Assembly (NCBI GenBank): GCA_009869945.1
Contig: WIXG01000165.1
Location: 1-64,000 of the forward strand
DNA length: 64,000 bases
Direction of reading: 5' to 3'
From: Mesaphorura yosii
Lineage: Eukaryota > Arthropoda > Collembola > Poduromorpha > Tullbergiidae
A program made the translations under genes and the position numbers. The notes under the pieces were generated by a model, which did not search any database, was not told where the DNA came from, and saw only the letters and a list, made by a program, of their open reading frames with translations. Each line of letters begins with the position of its first letter. The first letter of the stretch is position 1. Positions 23,201 to 38,200 of the stretch are shown piece by piece.

Positions 23201-26200
23201 TAATAATTTTAAACATGACTAAATTGCATCGTGCGCTGCCCTTGTGTTATAATTCGAATTCGCTGCTAATAATTGCCGAGCATGTAAAGTAAAAGTCAAG
23301 CTGAAAGAATTATTGCTTGACAATTATGAGTATATGAGTAAGACTTGAAAATTGTTTATTTTATGGTGTAAGTTATGGCTGGGCTGATAATTATGAGTTA
23401 TTAAATCCAAATCCAGGCGAATGGTGAACAACAACGACCTGGAGCTCATCGTCACACCAAGGCTACCATACCATGAAGCATGATGAGAGGGCAAGCGCAA
23501 AGCGCATGGATTAATAATAGCCTGGCTACTTGCGTATTGCGTGGATTCATAAAATATGACACACAGGAGCTGCCGCTGCTCTCAGCTTATAATTACCCAC
23601 AAAAGCAATCCATGTCCTGTCATTTCATTTCCGTAGTGCTTCGCACTGTTTAATAATGTCCAGGGAAAAGATTTCGACCCGCGTCCGCGTCACAAGCATT
23701 TGAGGATTCCCATTAATTAGAACTCCACGAATGCAAATTGGCATTGAAAAAAGGCATATATCGCTTCGAAACGCGTCGACAGCGACCTCGGGCGAATTTG
23801 CGAGCGAAGAGTGACCCACCTTTTATGAGTTACGACGTACTTGTACACTTATTTCGAGTTGTTATTAGCATTTTCCCGGAATCGCCGCTTTTCAATGATG
23901 TTGCTGTTCTGCAATTTCCTGTAATTGCCGATCACTTCTCGTTCTCGCATACTCGTGCAATTAAGTTTAATTTTCATTTTTCAATTAGAGCAAACAGCTC
24001 GAGCATCGAGTCTGAGCCTGAGCGGTGTGCAAGTCAATAATTAGCGCTTACAGGTTCATAAATCGTGCAAATTTCTGAGCGTGTGGCGCGACCGACCGAC
24101 CTTTCCTCCTTCGCCTTCCCTTCTCTTGTCAGTTCGTATTTGTATAATGCGGCATTACGTATAATTACGTATAATCAATTGTCACATAACTCTCGTCTTT
24201 CTCCCTTCATTTCCCGTGCATGCCCTCGTCATCGTCTCCGCCGTCTGGCATGCTTTTTGCTAGGCTCCTCTGCTATTAAATATTTAATCATAAAATTACC
24301 AGCCGCAATCACACTAGCACTCGTCCAGTGAAGGGCTGGCAGGCAGGAAATTAGGCAATAGTAAATTACGCACACGCCACACGTGTGACGATGCCACGCG
24401 CAGAATTACCCAAACGGTTTTTGAATTTGAATTTGCTTACCTTGTGGGCTTGGAATCAAAAGCTGTGCTCCTTGAATCCCTTGCACAATGTTCCCAGATG
24501 CAAGAATCAATTGCGGCATACCGGGACTGCTGCTGCTGGCGGGATTGCCTGCGTTTAGGAGATTCTGGGCCACGGTCGGATTCATGTTCATGTTCGTATT
24601 CATACTCGCTTGCTGCTGAAAGTTCAGTTGGTGTTGTCCGATGAGCTGGGCCAGGTAAGAAGAAGACGCGGGTGGTGGACTGGCTCGAAGATGATGCTGA
24701 CGCATGGAGGCCGACGCTCCAGACAAGTTGCCGTTCGTGCTGGTGAGATTCAACGGAGTCACAGACGCATTAGCGGAATTCAGGCCGAGCCCATTGTTGC
24801 TGCTGTTGTTGTTCTGCATCGCCTGAGCCTGTTGCTGCAACGCAGCGAGATTGCCCAACGATGCCAGGTTGAGCAAGGCATTACTCAGACTCTGAGACAG
24901 CGCCGCCGTCGAGGTGTTGGCCGGTGATGGTGATGAAGATGAAGTAAGAAGTGGCAGCGGCAACGACTGTAATTGTTGAGCCTGAGATCCAGTAGCCAGG
25001 TTTTCCGGTTTGACTGCAAGAGAAATAATAATATAATTATCGGGCTGCTGTGTCCATAAAAATAATCGCATTCATAAAAATGGGCCATAAAATGAAAACA
25101 GCCAAGAGGCTTGAAGTATTCTTTGTGTACTTGTATTTACTTATGCAATAATGCGCTAATGTAATCATTTTTGTAATAAATTTTTAAATTCTCATCAATG
25201 ATTACTCGTTTTCGATGTGCTACGGGGATCAAGGGCAAAGACAATGCGGAGTGGACAATGCCCCATGGTTTATAATTTCGAGATTCTAGTATAGTTGCCA
25301 GCCTCATCTCGTCTCGTCTAATTCTATTTGCAGACCCGATTTCCAAATTCAAATGAGCCTTAAGGCTAAGCCCCTCCATTAAAATCTGAATTTTTCAGCC
25401 GGCATTCAAATTCATATGCTCAACGACCGATTTGGAAACGAGCGATTAATTTTTTAATGGTCGCCTGATTACAAATTACGAATGGAGTGCGTGCGTGCTG
25501 GCTCGTAAAGACAAGAAGCACAAATTAAATTAAAATTCAGCCGAAAAAGTGCAATGCAGAAGCTTCTTTGTCTTCCTCTTGGTTCGTTCTCAATCTTCTC
25601 AATAATTCCAATCAACCCGCACCCGTGTTTCGGATTCTTATTCATCGCACGTAACTTGTTAATCTGCTATCTGCAGCATTTGAATATTCTCAGCCCAATC
25701 TTCGATTCGATTCCAAGTGAGTATGAAATTGGAATTTTGAATTAGGCAGAGACTGAGACTCGGGCGTAATAATTTATCCGCGTCGTTGTTTATAAGACAA
25801 GTCAGCTTGTAATTAGGTGTTGGTACCAAAGAAGTAAAGAAGTCGCATCGAGTCGAGTCGGTAGCCGGTAATAAATTCCTCCTCCTCATCTTCATCTTTG
25901 GAAAAATACAAATTACGTATTACGTATTAATTCAATCATTCCCGTGATTGTGTTGTGATTATTGACTGCCTGCTACTGATCTGCCTGCTTTGCTTGAGAT
26001 TATGCGTCATGCATAATTCTGTAATGGTAATGGTAATAATCTTCGACGGCTCCGCCTTCAGCTTCTTTGCCTTTTGCGCTGCCAACATTAATTATATCGT
26101 CGATGATGAACTAATACGAAATACGTACGTATGAGCGCAAACGCAGATCTTAATTCTTAATTGTTATGTAAATTATTTTCCTACGAACCCGTACACGAAC

Positions 26201-29200
26201 GGGAACGGGCACAAAAAATTCCTGATATTAATATTCAGCGGTTGAATTATCATGCACTTGTAATTGTAATTGCAATTATTGATGACCATGAAAACACTTG
26301 GCAGAACAGGACAGGACAGACGTGCACACCCAAAATGGTAATTAACTGGGCACAGGATTTGGACCTCGATCTCGAATCTAGCGTCACGGTAATCGATAAT
26401 CAGATCACTTTTTCTTGATCTGTTGAGCAAATGCCTTGTCTTGTCTCAACTTGCCCCGCATCACGCGCTTCTCTTTCTCATCTTCAAGTCAAAGCCGTTT
26501 GTAAGTCTTGCCTATTACTATTTTATAAAACACAACTCCAAAAGTTGACTGTCGTCTTGCCGTTGTGAATAGAAAAGTGGTAGGTGTGATTATTGGCTTG
26601 GATTTACCTTCGGTCAGGAATTGCGTCTGCGGGGGCGAATTTGATTGTGACCTCCCCGACGACCGTTTCTCCGACTTGACCACGTTGTACGGCTCATGGC
26701 CCAGGCCTAGCCCGTGCCCATGCCCATGCCCGCGTGACCTCCTCGATGCATGAAGCGAGTGTGACTGCTGTTGTCTGAGATCCAGGTCTTGTTGCAGGAG
26801 CATTTGGGAGTACTTGTTGTAATGCTGAGACTGCTGCGCGTACCCATTCATCATGAGATCCGCCACTGACCGCCCTGATCCTGGTCCTGAAGAGGATGTG
26901 GGGCTTGGGCCTGGGCTTGGAGACGACGCGCTATGCGCCATTGCACGTCCGTTGCTCGCATGAAACGGAAGCTGATCAACAGCAACGCCAACACCAAGTC
27001 CATGGACGCCTGGCTCGGATTCGGGCGATGATGAAATTCTCGCATTCAGATTGTTGGCAGCCGTCTGCAAAAATACGAACAAAAAACTCATTTTAATACT
27101 TGTACGATGGAGTCCTGCTGGCATTAATTTTGCAATCGGCAGGCGCAAGGAAGCATGCATGCAAAGGATTTATGTAACCACCATGACTGCTGGCTGGCTG
27201 TTTATGAAGTGAAAAGTTGTCACAAGGGACCCCGAGCCTAGGCATTGTGCAGCGCACAACAGTTGGTCGGACCCACTTTTCTAACTTCTATTACGTCGCA
27301 TAATTGCATAAGTAGGAGTCTCGAGTCTTCATTGAACTGCTGTGATTTCCCAACACAACGCTTTCATCATTGATAGCCACTCGTCCTGATTTTTTCAGAC
27401 TCATTACGAATGCGTATTATTATAATTATTGGCAGGGCTCAGGCTCGGGCTGCCTGTAAAAAATACGGCCTTCCTTCATAGAAATCACGGCTACGCTACG
27501 CTACGAATCTGTCATTCGTTCTTCATTCATCACATCAGCCGGAGACGCACAAAAGGATTGGGTTGAAAGGATTTTTTCATGCCATGCTATGGCGCAGTAC
27601 TTTTAATCAGGCAACTGTTGTACAAATAGTACAAATGATGAAATAACAGGGTTTCATTTTTTTATAATTTTCGGATTAAAATCCGAGCCTCTGCTTCATT
27701 ATGCAACTCAACAGACGAGCAGACGAACGAATGACGTGTGATCTGCTCTCGCCGGGCCGAATTCACATATTATAATTGCATTATTGCAGGGCAGCAGGAA
27801 AGTTGTCCCCCGTCGAAACCGAATACGAATACGAATGCGGATCTCCAACATTTGCATTTTGTATTATAATACAATACAATTCGTAATTCGTAATTCTCGC
27901 TTGCGCCTGCGACGCGTGCAGCGTGCTGCTGCCGCTGCTTTCCCTCATTTATTATTTGAACTCATTACACAATGGCTGAACAATAGTTCAAAAGTGTCCT
28001 GTCCATGTGAAACTCCAGTCCAGAATGAATCTCTGCAGATTCGCCTCGCCTCACTTTGCTTTGCCGTACTATTTGCTTTTGCATTGCATGAATTAAAAAG
28101 AGAGTCGAGAGCGGACGGACGCATAAAATGTAAATTATTGATTTTCGCATTCGCAGTCAGTCCTTTTGTCTTTTTCTGGGCTCCTCTTTTTCTAATTAAA
28201 TTGAGTCTTATTATCATCAGCATTAATGCTGCTGTGCTGTGAAATACGCCGCGCTACGATGTGCAGCAGCTCAAATGATCTTTGTTTCTACACTGCATTG
28301 CATCCCTCGCACGCTCCGCTTCACTTCATTTGTTGTTACATCATTATGTAAATGCAAATACGCATCGAACGCGTTCGGGACCGACTAGAGAGACTAAATA
28401 AAAGAAAGCCTGAGGGACTCGTTACGCTAAACATTTTATTGGGCCAGATTTATTGTCATTTAATCGAACCTCTGGCCAGTGCTAGCGTGCCTACGCCGGC
28501 GATGCTGCTAATTGGTCGAAAAATGTCCAAAGGCCAGAATCCCGAAATCCTCCAGCATTTTTGCATTTTCAGTCACATTCGCATCAGCGAGTAGCAAGAG
28601 TGTAAATTTTCGATGGCGCTGCTCGTTGATGGTGAAATGAACGCATTAATATTTCAAGATGAGCCTCATTTGCATATAAATGAAGTGGCACCCTTTTCTC
28701 TCCTCTCCTGGCCTGAGCCGAGCCTGGCCCTGCTTTCTAATCACACTCACAAAAGTCCAACTTAATACTTGCCACTTGCCTCCTGAAAGAGTTTTCGCTT
28801 TACGCATTTACGCTTTACTTTACGGGAATTACAAAGTAAAGAGACGGTAGACAAATGCACTGTAAATTGTAATCTTCGCGAACGAACTGCGAACAATTCG
28901 AAAAAATCCTTAAACCCTTCCCTGCGCTCTTTTTATCAGACTCTAATGAATGAATAATATTGCACCCATTTAATTCCAAACACACTTTAATTTTTTCCAA
29001 GACAGTTGTTGGTGAAAAGTTACACTGGAGACAAAGACAATAGATTTTTCTCCTGTGCCACGTATTTCCCCTTTCGCCCTTTCTCCTGCGTGTCGCGTCG
29101 CGTCGCTTTTTCTCATTTACTCCATCGAGCATTGTGCGGAAGAGAAAAATGTTGATTAGCATTGAATTTACTGAATACCTATTTAAAAAAAAGTAGGAAT

Positions 29201-32200
29201 GAACTCGTGCGCCCTGCTTGCGTCTGCAACTCAATTGTCTCGAACCTCGGCTCATCATCATCATTCATGATGTCTTTTTCAACAGCGTAAAGGCAAAAGA
29301 GTGCAAGTGCATTAGCAAAGAAATCATTCTCAATGCACTGCACTACCTTCATTAATGCCCGTATATGTATTGTCTTTTGTCAGGCAAGCAATGCAATGCA
29401 GTACAATGAAGAAAGCAACACCTTCCCGTACCAATTTATTCAAATCGTGACATTTCTCAAGTGCCCGCGAATCGAATTGAGTCGAGTCCAATTTTTTAAG
29501 CATGCAAAATCTTAATCATTGCCTGCGCCCAGTGCGAGTAGCGCAGCTCGTCATGCAATTGCCATTTGCAATTGCCTGTTTACTGCTTAATGCTGCATTA
29601 TTTACCGTAATGAACCAATTAAGACCCGGCGTGGTTCAATTGCGAGTTGTGAACGAGAACTCCTGAGCGTTTATAAATTTTAAATGCTGTCCTGCACGAA
29701 CTGACGATGAAAGCTGAAGCTGTGACGGCGACTCCGACTGGCCCGGGTCGGGCTGGACTGGACTCGGAATCAATCATCATAAATTTATACACGCAAGGCA
29801 GAAGCCAGGCGTCCGCGCGAGCTCCAAATGAAAAATTCCAACGCGTGCGAGTACACATATTATCCTGGACCTTATTAAAACGATTACAAATTTAATGCGA
29901 ATGCGCTGCAGCGCGAAACAGAAATTAATCAAGTTGAATGTATTCATAAGTTTCCAGTAAATGCAAGTAAAGTGTAGAAATGAGCAAAGTCCAGCCAATT
30001 ATTCACGAACCACGAGGCACGTGAATAAAAAATTAAAAATATCACGAGTCAGAGCTCTGAGCTCTACTTTTTATTTTGATTAATTTTTTGTTGTGCCGGG
30101 CGAATTCGTAAGCAGAATTACTGCCCACATGATAAATGACCAATACCAAGTTACAATTTTTAATTAACATTACGAATTACGTATTTAGTATTATTTTGAG
30201 CCCGTATGAAGGCAAGTGTATGATTAAAGCGTGTCCAGCGCCCGATTAATGTGCATATTAATGAAGGACGTAATAACGCCTAACGCGAAACAGTCAAGCT
30301 CATATTCCACGTAATTAACTCATTCCCCTGCCTGATGTAAAGTATTTATTATGCACATCAACTGAAATATACCTAAAAAATTCCCAAAATTAAATTTTCA
30401 TTTTCAAATCTACGTGATTAAAAATATGAGCGAGCACGAGACGCATTTGGCTTTCTTTTCAGAGGCAGGAAGATTAAAAGCTTTCATCACATCTGTCATA
30501 AAATGGACGTAATAATATTAAATAGCTGAGCGAGCCAAGCATTACATTTAAATCGTATTCAACATGCGAATGATGACGGCGAATGATTTCTATCTTGTTT
30601 TCAGTTTTCAATTTATTCTCGCAACCCTTTCCTTTTCACCCGGGCTTGATGGACAAGTATCGTGTATGACGGGCAAGGCAACAAGATTGCATGATGTATG
30701 TTATATTTAGACAGCACAATACAAAAGTTGATCCACTCCATCACCCTCGACTCGTCATGCTCTTGCATAGTATTATGAACATAATCTCATATGTGCTCTG
30801 TGCTTGTACTCCTACACGGGCTCTGAATCTCAATGTCAACCTTTCCGTTTACTGCTTCAACCGATTCGTAAAGAAATCGTGATCATAACCACACCGTAAA
30901 AATACTGTAAATTTTGATTTTACGAGAGAAATGGAAGCAATGATAACATTGGTGCATTGTCGGTTCTCGAGTTATCGCACAATTATAATTAAAATTCTCG
31001 TAGAAAAATTCGACTTCAATGAAAAGTCGAAAGCAACAGAGCAAGCGTAAAAAGAAACAGCAATTGTAAGAATAATGAACTTGGACATTGATAGTTCCTT
31101 TTCACTGTTCACTGCTGATCGAGGAAAATAATTTACACACACACGCGTGCGACGCATCAAAGCAATTCAAGGGGACATTGCCTACCAGCAGCAAGAAATT
31201 GGAAACGAGGACCTGCCTCTGGATTCTGATAATGAAAAATGAAAGTGGAGCCCACGTCCACGAAACACAAGTTGGAAATTAGTTACGTGCGTACGCGTGG
31301 CTATGTTCGTATTTGTAGTGAGAAAATGTGCACAAGTGACTTGCCTTGCTAGTACAAACGAGGGGAGGATGAGACAAGCTCCTCGCTCAAAACGGCTCTG
31401 CCAGGCGTCGAGTGACTGTCTCTGCTTGTTATTTTTGCTATTTGCTATTATTATCCAGCGCGATGGTCATAGCGAGCGAGACTATCAGTGCAAATAAAAG
31501 CCGGGAGCAATGCTGCGGCTGGCCAGACGCATTCGGCATTCACATTATGATCATTTTCTCTTTCTGCTCCTCATCAAAATGACGAATTTGTAATTCTCAT
31601 CAAACAAACGTGCCGCGACCAGGCAGCCTCAGTCAACCAGCCAGTGCAAGAGAAAACACGTACGTGAGGCGGAAACAAAAGGCAAGGCACCGAGAGCAGT
31701 GAATGTGAATGTGAATTGAGTGTGATGCTGATGCATTATTGCATTATTCGAAATACCAAATTACCCACTCACACTCGCAGTGTCCAAGCTGAGCCCGGCC
31801 TGGCGAGCTTTGCTTTGAGTCTCCCTGCTTAAAAACTCGTCCTCGTCTGCGTCGCTCGCTGCTCGACGAGCTTGCATTCTAATTTTTCAAATCTAAAAAA
31901 TTTTTAATTATAAACGACAGGATTTTCTCTCGCCGTTCACGCCGTCCGACCCTTTCTCATTATCTCCCGCATACGCTTGCTTGCCAACGCGAACGCGCTT
32001 TTAAATCCGAACCGTACTTGTGCTCGAGCTTGCTTTCGCTTTTGTGTGGCTGTGCATAATGAAATGTTTTAATGTGCTCCTCAACCACGCCGGGCTTGAG
32101 TGTTAAGCCAAATCATTTGGATGATGATCATCATCGTGCTTATGGCGTGGCTGCGCTTGGCTTCGAGTGAGGAATTAAAACGTATAATGTTATTTACTTA

Positions 32201-35200
32201 TGGCAAAAAGATTTAAAGAGCAGCAGGAGCAGCAGCGAGTTAAGTAGCTGCATTGTACTGGACTCCTGCTTTTTGGCCATAAGGCAAAAAAAGCAGTCGG
32301 TGGAAGTGAAAGCATAAATTTTACATAATTTACGCCTGCTGCGCCGTGCGATGCTTCGCTAATAATATTATACGCAAACATAAGCATAAGTGGTCGAGTG
32401 GCAAAAAATATTCACCAAAAGTTGGTGTGGCCGATGTGCTACAAGAAAAACAAAGCCGCGCTCGCGCTCTTCTTTTTCAGAATTTCACAAAATATGCAAA
32501 TACACGTAGACTTTATTATTATGTAAATGCGGTGTTCAGTGCTCGGATTCTTATTTTTTAAATTTCCCTGTTCCTTTGCCTTACCCATTCCCGTTCTGGC
32601 TTGATAAGGAGAAAATGCGGTGGTGAAAAGAAGAGACATTTATTTCCACTCGCGATTAAAAATTGCGCCGTGCTTTTATAAATTTTTTGTACGTACTTTG
32701 TACTTGATAAAAACGCGAGCTTAATAAGCGCGTACATTTTTAACGTAGACACTGTACAAATAAGGCCAAGCCAGGCTGTTGATGAAGATTCGAGTCGGCG
32801 ATGAAATGAAATGAAGGGGAGTAGAGAACAAAAGGCTGCTCAATGAGTCAGTCGAGAGAAAGAAGGAAAAGCGTAGCAAGCACGGCTTTCCATCTCATTA
32901 TAGATACAATATTTTACGCATACATTATCACCGAACACCGACCGACCGACGATTTTTTCATTTAGCAACCATTTGCATGTGTTTTTATTTTAAAATCATT
33001 ATTCCCCGAAATTAATTCTCGCTTCATTCAGCGAAGCACACGGCATACGCACGTGAAACACTTCGTTTACACTTGGGCAGACTCAATCAGACTTCTTTTA
33101 GGGAGACTCACTTTGCTTCACTTTTTTGTGTTTTTCTTTGGGAGTTTCATTTTCCCCGACCACGCAGACAGTGAGAGCAAGTTGACACGACGAAAAGATA
33201 CACCGTTCAAGCCGCCTGGTTGAATTCAGCCCCGAGTCTTCAGCGTCTTGTGTCTTTTTCTACTGGTGTTTTCATATTTTACACTTTTTTCATTTGCATT
33301 TACTTTTCTCAGTGAATTGTGAATCTTCATTTAACGGGCACGCGGCATGCGCACGCGGGAATGAATAAGTTACGGCTTTAATTAATACATTCATTTGAAT
33401 TTCAATCATCATAATTTGTAGCGAGCGCTTTTTCTTTTCTGTTTTCCACTTTTCAGGCCGGCTTTGTCTAGGCTGTTTGTCTTTCGGGTTTCGCCTTGAT
33501 TTTTCTTTTGAACGAAATAAAAAAGCAGTCAACTCTCAATTAAAGCTGTGCATTTTTTGTTTTTTTCACGTCTGCTTTCACTCGACTCGTACAATTCATG
33601 ACGCATGATTGCTGTTATTGCCATTTGCTTTGCACGTCAAGTTCTCGTAATAATAATGCATTAAGAACTCATAATTCATACTCCCCACCGAAAATTACAG
33701 AAAAATCACGTAACACGTATCCCGTGAGCCATAATAATGGCATTGGCATTATTTTATGATTTGACGTGAACGTAACGTGAAACAAAGAGACCCAAAATTA
33801 TACCCGCATGAGTGCATGTTTGAATGTCCGGATTTTAATAAACATTGGCCATAGCATTATAAAAATGAACATGCATATATTTCGTGCTGTTTTCCTTAAT
33901 ATTACTATTACGATGCATGTTCCAGACAAATCCACACACATTACGCGCACGTATGAATGGAAAATTCCAACAATGCTTTCATGCCTTCAACTCAAACTCA
34001 AACTGCCTTGAATTCATTTCTCGTAATGCTGGGCTTGGCCAGCCAGCGGCGCGCGTAATCGTAATACAATTCAAGATTAGTCTGCTAATACATAATTTAA
34101 CATTAATATACAACGCAAAATAAAAGTACTTTTACTTCGACTTTCCCTCTTGTTATTTCAGGAGAGTGCAACGCAACGCAATGCAGCGCAGCGCTGAGTA
34201 GAAAAATCCTGGCCAACGTGATTGTGATTGCTATTAAAAATGTCACGATATCATTTTTTATTTGGTGTAGCCAAGCTGAGCGTTTCATGGCATAAACAAA
34301 TCAAAGATATTACACATGCATTTGCATAATACAAACCATATCTCGCATTATGATTATTATTAATGCGACCCACCCAAAAGAAAATACCCGAGCACACGAT
34401 GCACGATTTTTTTTGGCTTTCGCTCCCATCGCAATCGCCGTAATTAACCCTAATATGTTTCTCTACTACTGCGCTACGCGGCTGGCCGATGCAATTTACC
34501 GTACAGGTTTCATGCGGGCAGGCAAACGCAAACTCTGGCGTTGGGGTTTGTTTCTGGCAAAAATATGATTATTATTATGATTATTACTTTAAAAACACAA
34601 TTTTTTTCTGTTTTGAATGCGAGTTTAGCGTGATTCTTGTAAAAATCCGACTGTGCTCTGCTTTGAACGTTAATTTCTATGCTTCATTTTAATATTGACA
34701 TAATACGCAAGTAATAATAATAAAATAATAATAGCGCTCGGTACAAGTACAATGATTGAATGAGCCAGTGAGTGCGAGTGTGGGTGACCAAAAGTGCTCC
34801 TAGAAACCTAGGCCCTTGATTAGACATTCATTAATGAATAGTTTCGCAGAATAAAAATAATCCTAACATGAACATTGAATTAGAAATTATACAGTCTTGA
34901 TTTTTTTAATATCCATATTTGTCGTGCGTCGTGAGTGCGGCATGCCAGCTAAATGGAGTGACATGGTTGTAATTATCCACACGAATTCCAGCAGCAGCAG
35001 AAAAATGTATTAGTGTACACTAATCATAAATTACAAGGTTGCCTTTCTCAAGATTGATATTATTTTAATTGGCAAGATTCGGGTACGGTTTACGGTAAAG
35101 TACGCCGTACGTGAGGATGATGGAGGACGCAGTTGACTCCTATTTTTTCTCGACACCGCCGCTATTATTAAAAATCCCAGCACGGTAAACAGGTGGAGGA

Positions 35201-38200
35201 GATTTACACACGTCAAGTATACATTAAAAATTTAGGTTCATGTAAGTTTAAACGGACCGGGAATGGGCATGGATTTTTTCGCCGTGCGGATTGCATGAAA
35301 TCATGTTTTTATTATTAAAAAGCCATATTATTATCGTGATTATGTGTTCAAGAGCAGCACACAGACCACAACATGCTGCGGCATGGAGCCGTTATCGGAA
35401 GATCGTCCTGCCAAGTAGTGCACAGCAAAGGTAGAAATATTTTTCTCGCATGTTTAAGCTCACATTTGACACGAGCACACGAAACACGAGCACTCGACGC
35501 GATCGCATGAAAGCAGCCAATGCTGTGAGCCGAAGAAAGGCTCACGACAAGGCGAAAGCAGAACAGAAGCAAAGAGAAGTGTCAAACGCGAAAAAGTGTT
35601 TGAAATAACTTTCACTCTGTTTAATTTATTAATTACGAAAATTAACTGTTTAGATTGAAATGAAATGTGGTAACGTGCTTTGTCGATTTGGTCGTGCATG
35701 TTTACTAAAAGGCGCCTGCTGCTCTCATTCTCATTTGTGGGACGTAATTAGCATGTGCTCGTGCTCTGACTGTGCGTCAGCGCCGAGAAGTGAAAATCAT
35801 ATCGCATATGAGACCGAGATCAGGTTTCCAAGCGCCACGCTTGTGCCTTCTACTATTATGCTATTTTACATGCACTAATGTAAATTATAATGAGAAATTT
35901 GTTGTAATGTAATTCATCACCTATGAATTGCTAATAAAGGCAGCGCAACGCATCGCAACGCAGAGCGACGTATAAATCAAATTAATGAAATAAGCAACGC
36001 TTCATAATTCACGTTCACGCGTTTTCTCGCAGTTTCTCTGCACTTCCACACATTTGCCATTATAATTAGAACGATTTTCAATTTCTCGGAAACAGGCTGC
36101 GTTGCGGTTCAAAATTCCCTGGCACAAATTCCCGTGAAAAGCGTGCCGAGTGCGGAATGAAGGGCGCGGAGCGTTCTGGAAATTTTCGATTGGTTTCCAC
36201 GTTATGTGCGAGTGCGAATTCAATTACTATCTACGAGCGCTTATTATCCAGCAATCATTCATTCTTCAACATTGCTCTTGATTCGGTAAATAAAGGCTGA
36301 ATTCCTTAAAAGCATTGCAATCATTGCAAGCTGTCTCAAGTCGAGTCTACTCATTTCGTAGTCCAGCCTCAATCTGTCTCACTCTGCCTCAGTTGCCTCA
36401 TTCAATTGTCCACTCTGCTGGATCACCAGTTTGTCTCCAGCCCTGCTCATTGTTAATGTCGAAGCCTTTTCATCAGTAGCCACAGCGCCATCACCAATCA
36501 TTTTGGATGATATAATTTATAATCTGTTTACAAATTCAAACGCCTGCGAGGTAATTGCAAATTGGCGAATGCGAATGACGCGGACGTGCATGCCAGATAT
36601 TAATTACTTGGCTCATCACCGACGCGATGCGACGCTGAAAATAAATTAAAGTCAGAGCGTATCTGAATTAGAAATTTGAGTTCAATTCGAGATGATTCGA
36701 ATTTGAAGTCAAGCGTAGCGTAGCGTGAAAATGCGTGTAATACATTATATCATTGCATTACAGTTAATAAGCATTTGCAAAATGACATTATAATAAAATT
36801 GATGGGCTGAGGCTTACTATTTGGGGGCTTGCAATATAATTCATTGCTAATAACCTAATTCAAGCGTTGCGTCGGCGCTTTGGTATTTGGTTCTGAGAGT
36901 TAATTTAAAATATTGCATTGCAGAATTCCAGCATATGCTCAGATGCATGCATTAAATTATTCATGTCTCATGTGTTCTGGATTCTGGCTCATCCCACCAC
37001 TTCTCTTTGTAATTATAACAGAAATAGCGTAGCAATGGCAATTCGTTTGATGTTGGGCTGGAATTGGAATTAGACTCATAATCATATTACTGAGATAAGT
37101 TTCTGCGTGCTCATTGCATTCTCATTCGTAACTCCAGGATCTAAGAGACGAGCACGCGCCATGCTATGTAGGCGTAAGCAGTAAGCAGATGTTCGGCCAT
37201 TCTCGCCCTGAGTCGATTCTGCACTTAATTATGAATCCTGGCGAAAATCTTCCGAGGCAATCGTAACCGCCGGAATTAGGCTGAAACCACAAAATGGCAA
37301 GCAAAATGTATCGAAAGAAATTCCAGTCCCAATAATTCAAAACTAATAAAAAGATTTATACAAGTAGCAGGTTACGAATTACGGAATTACCGTACAAAAG
37401 GTTAAGAAGGAAGTTTGCGTTTGCCTCATACGAGTTGGTTCATAATTTACCCAAAACCGCATTATGTACTAAACTGAGCCATGTCGTGCGGGCAGGGTAA
37501 ACAATTTATTACGAACTCGATGAGCCTGAAAAATAAATCCTTCTGGATATTTATCTCGCAGATGAGAGAAACTCCAAAGTTTGTTGTTTGTTTGTACATA
37601 AATTTGCTTATTTTGTATTATAATTTAGTCGAGAGAAGAGACAAGATCCGGCCGGCCGTTCGACGCGGCGTGCTGCGCTGCTCTGCAGCTACAAGAGAGA
37701 AGTGAATTTGAATCTGAGCTGATGCGTACGGTGCTTGCCTGTTTACTTGCTTGGTGGTGAGTTGAGCATAATGAGAGGAGAAAAGTTTAAGATTTGGCGA
37801 GATAAATGAGATGTGCTTTGGAGAGGATCGAGGCAGGAGCAGCAGATGAGATGAGAGATGCTGAAGCAAAGTGAGAGATTTGAAAGTTTAGTGCAGTGCA
37901 CGACGCGGATGAGAAACGGGTCAAGTATGAAACACAAGATTTGTGTATTAGAAGATGTAATGCTGCGTGTAGAAGTTGTATTATTAAAACAGCAGTGAAA
38001 GCAGTCAGTGAAAGTGGACGATGAGTCTTCTCAGGCCGCATCTACATAATGTAAGCCGAGTTGAGTTGTAGAGAAGAGAAGAGAGAAACTTCTCCAGCAC
38101 GGCAGCGTGCAGCAGCATGTCGGGCAAAAGAGGATATAAATTAGCATTGCTCTGCATCATGTAATCTTATTAATTTACATATTAATCAACGAAATTTCAT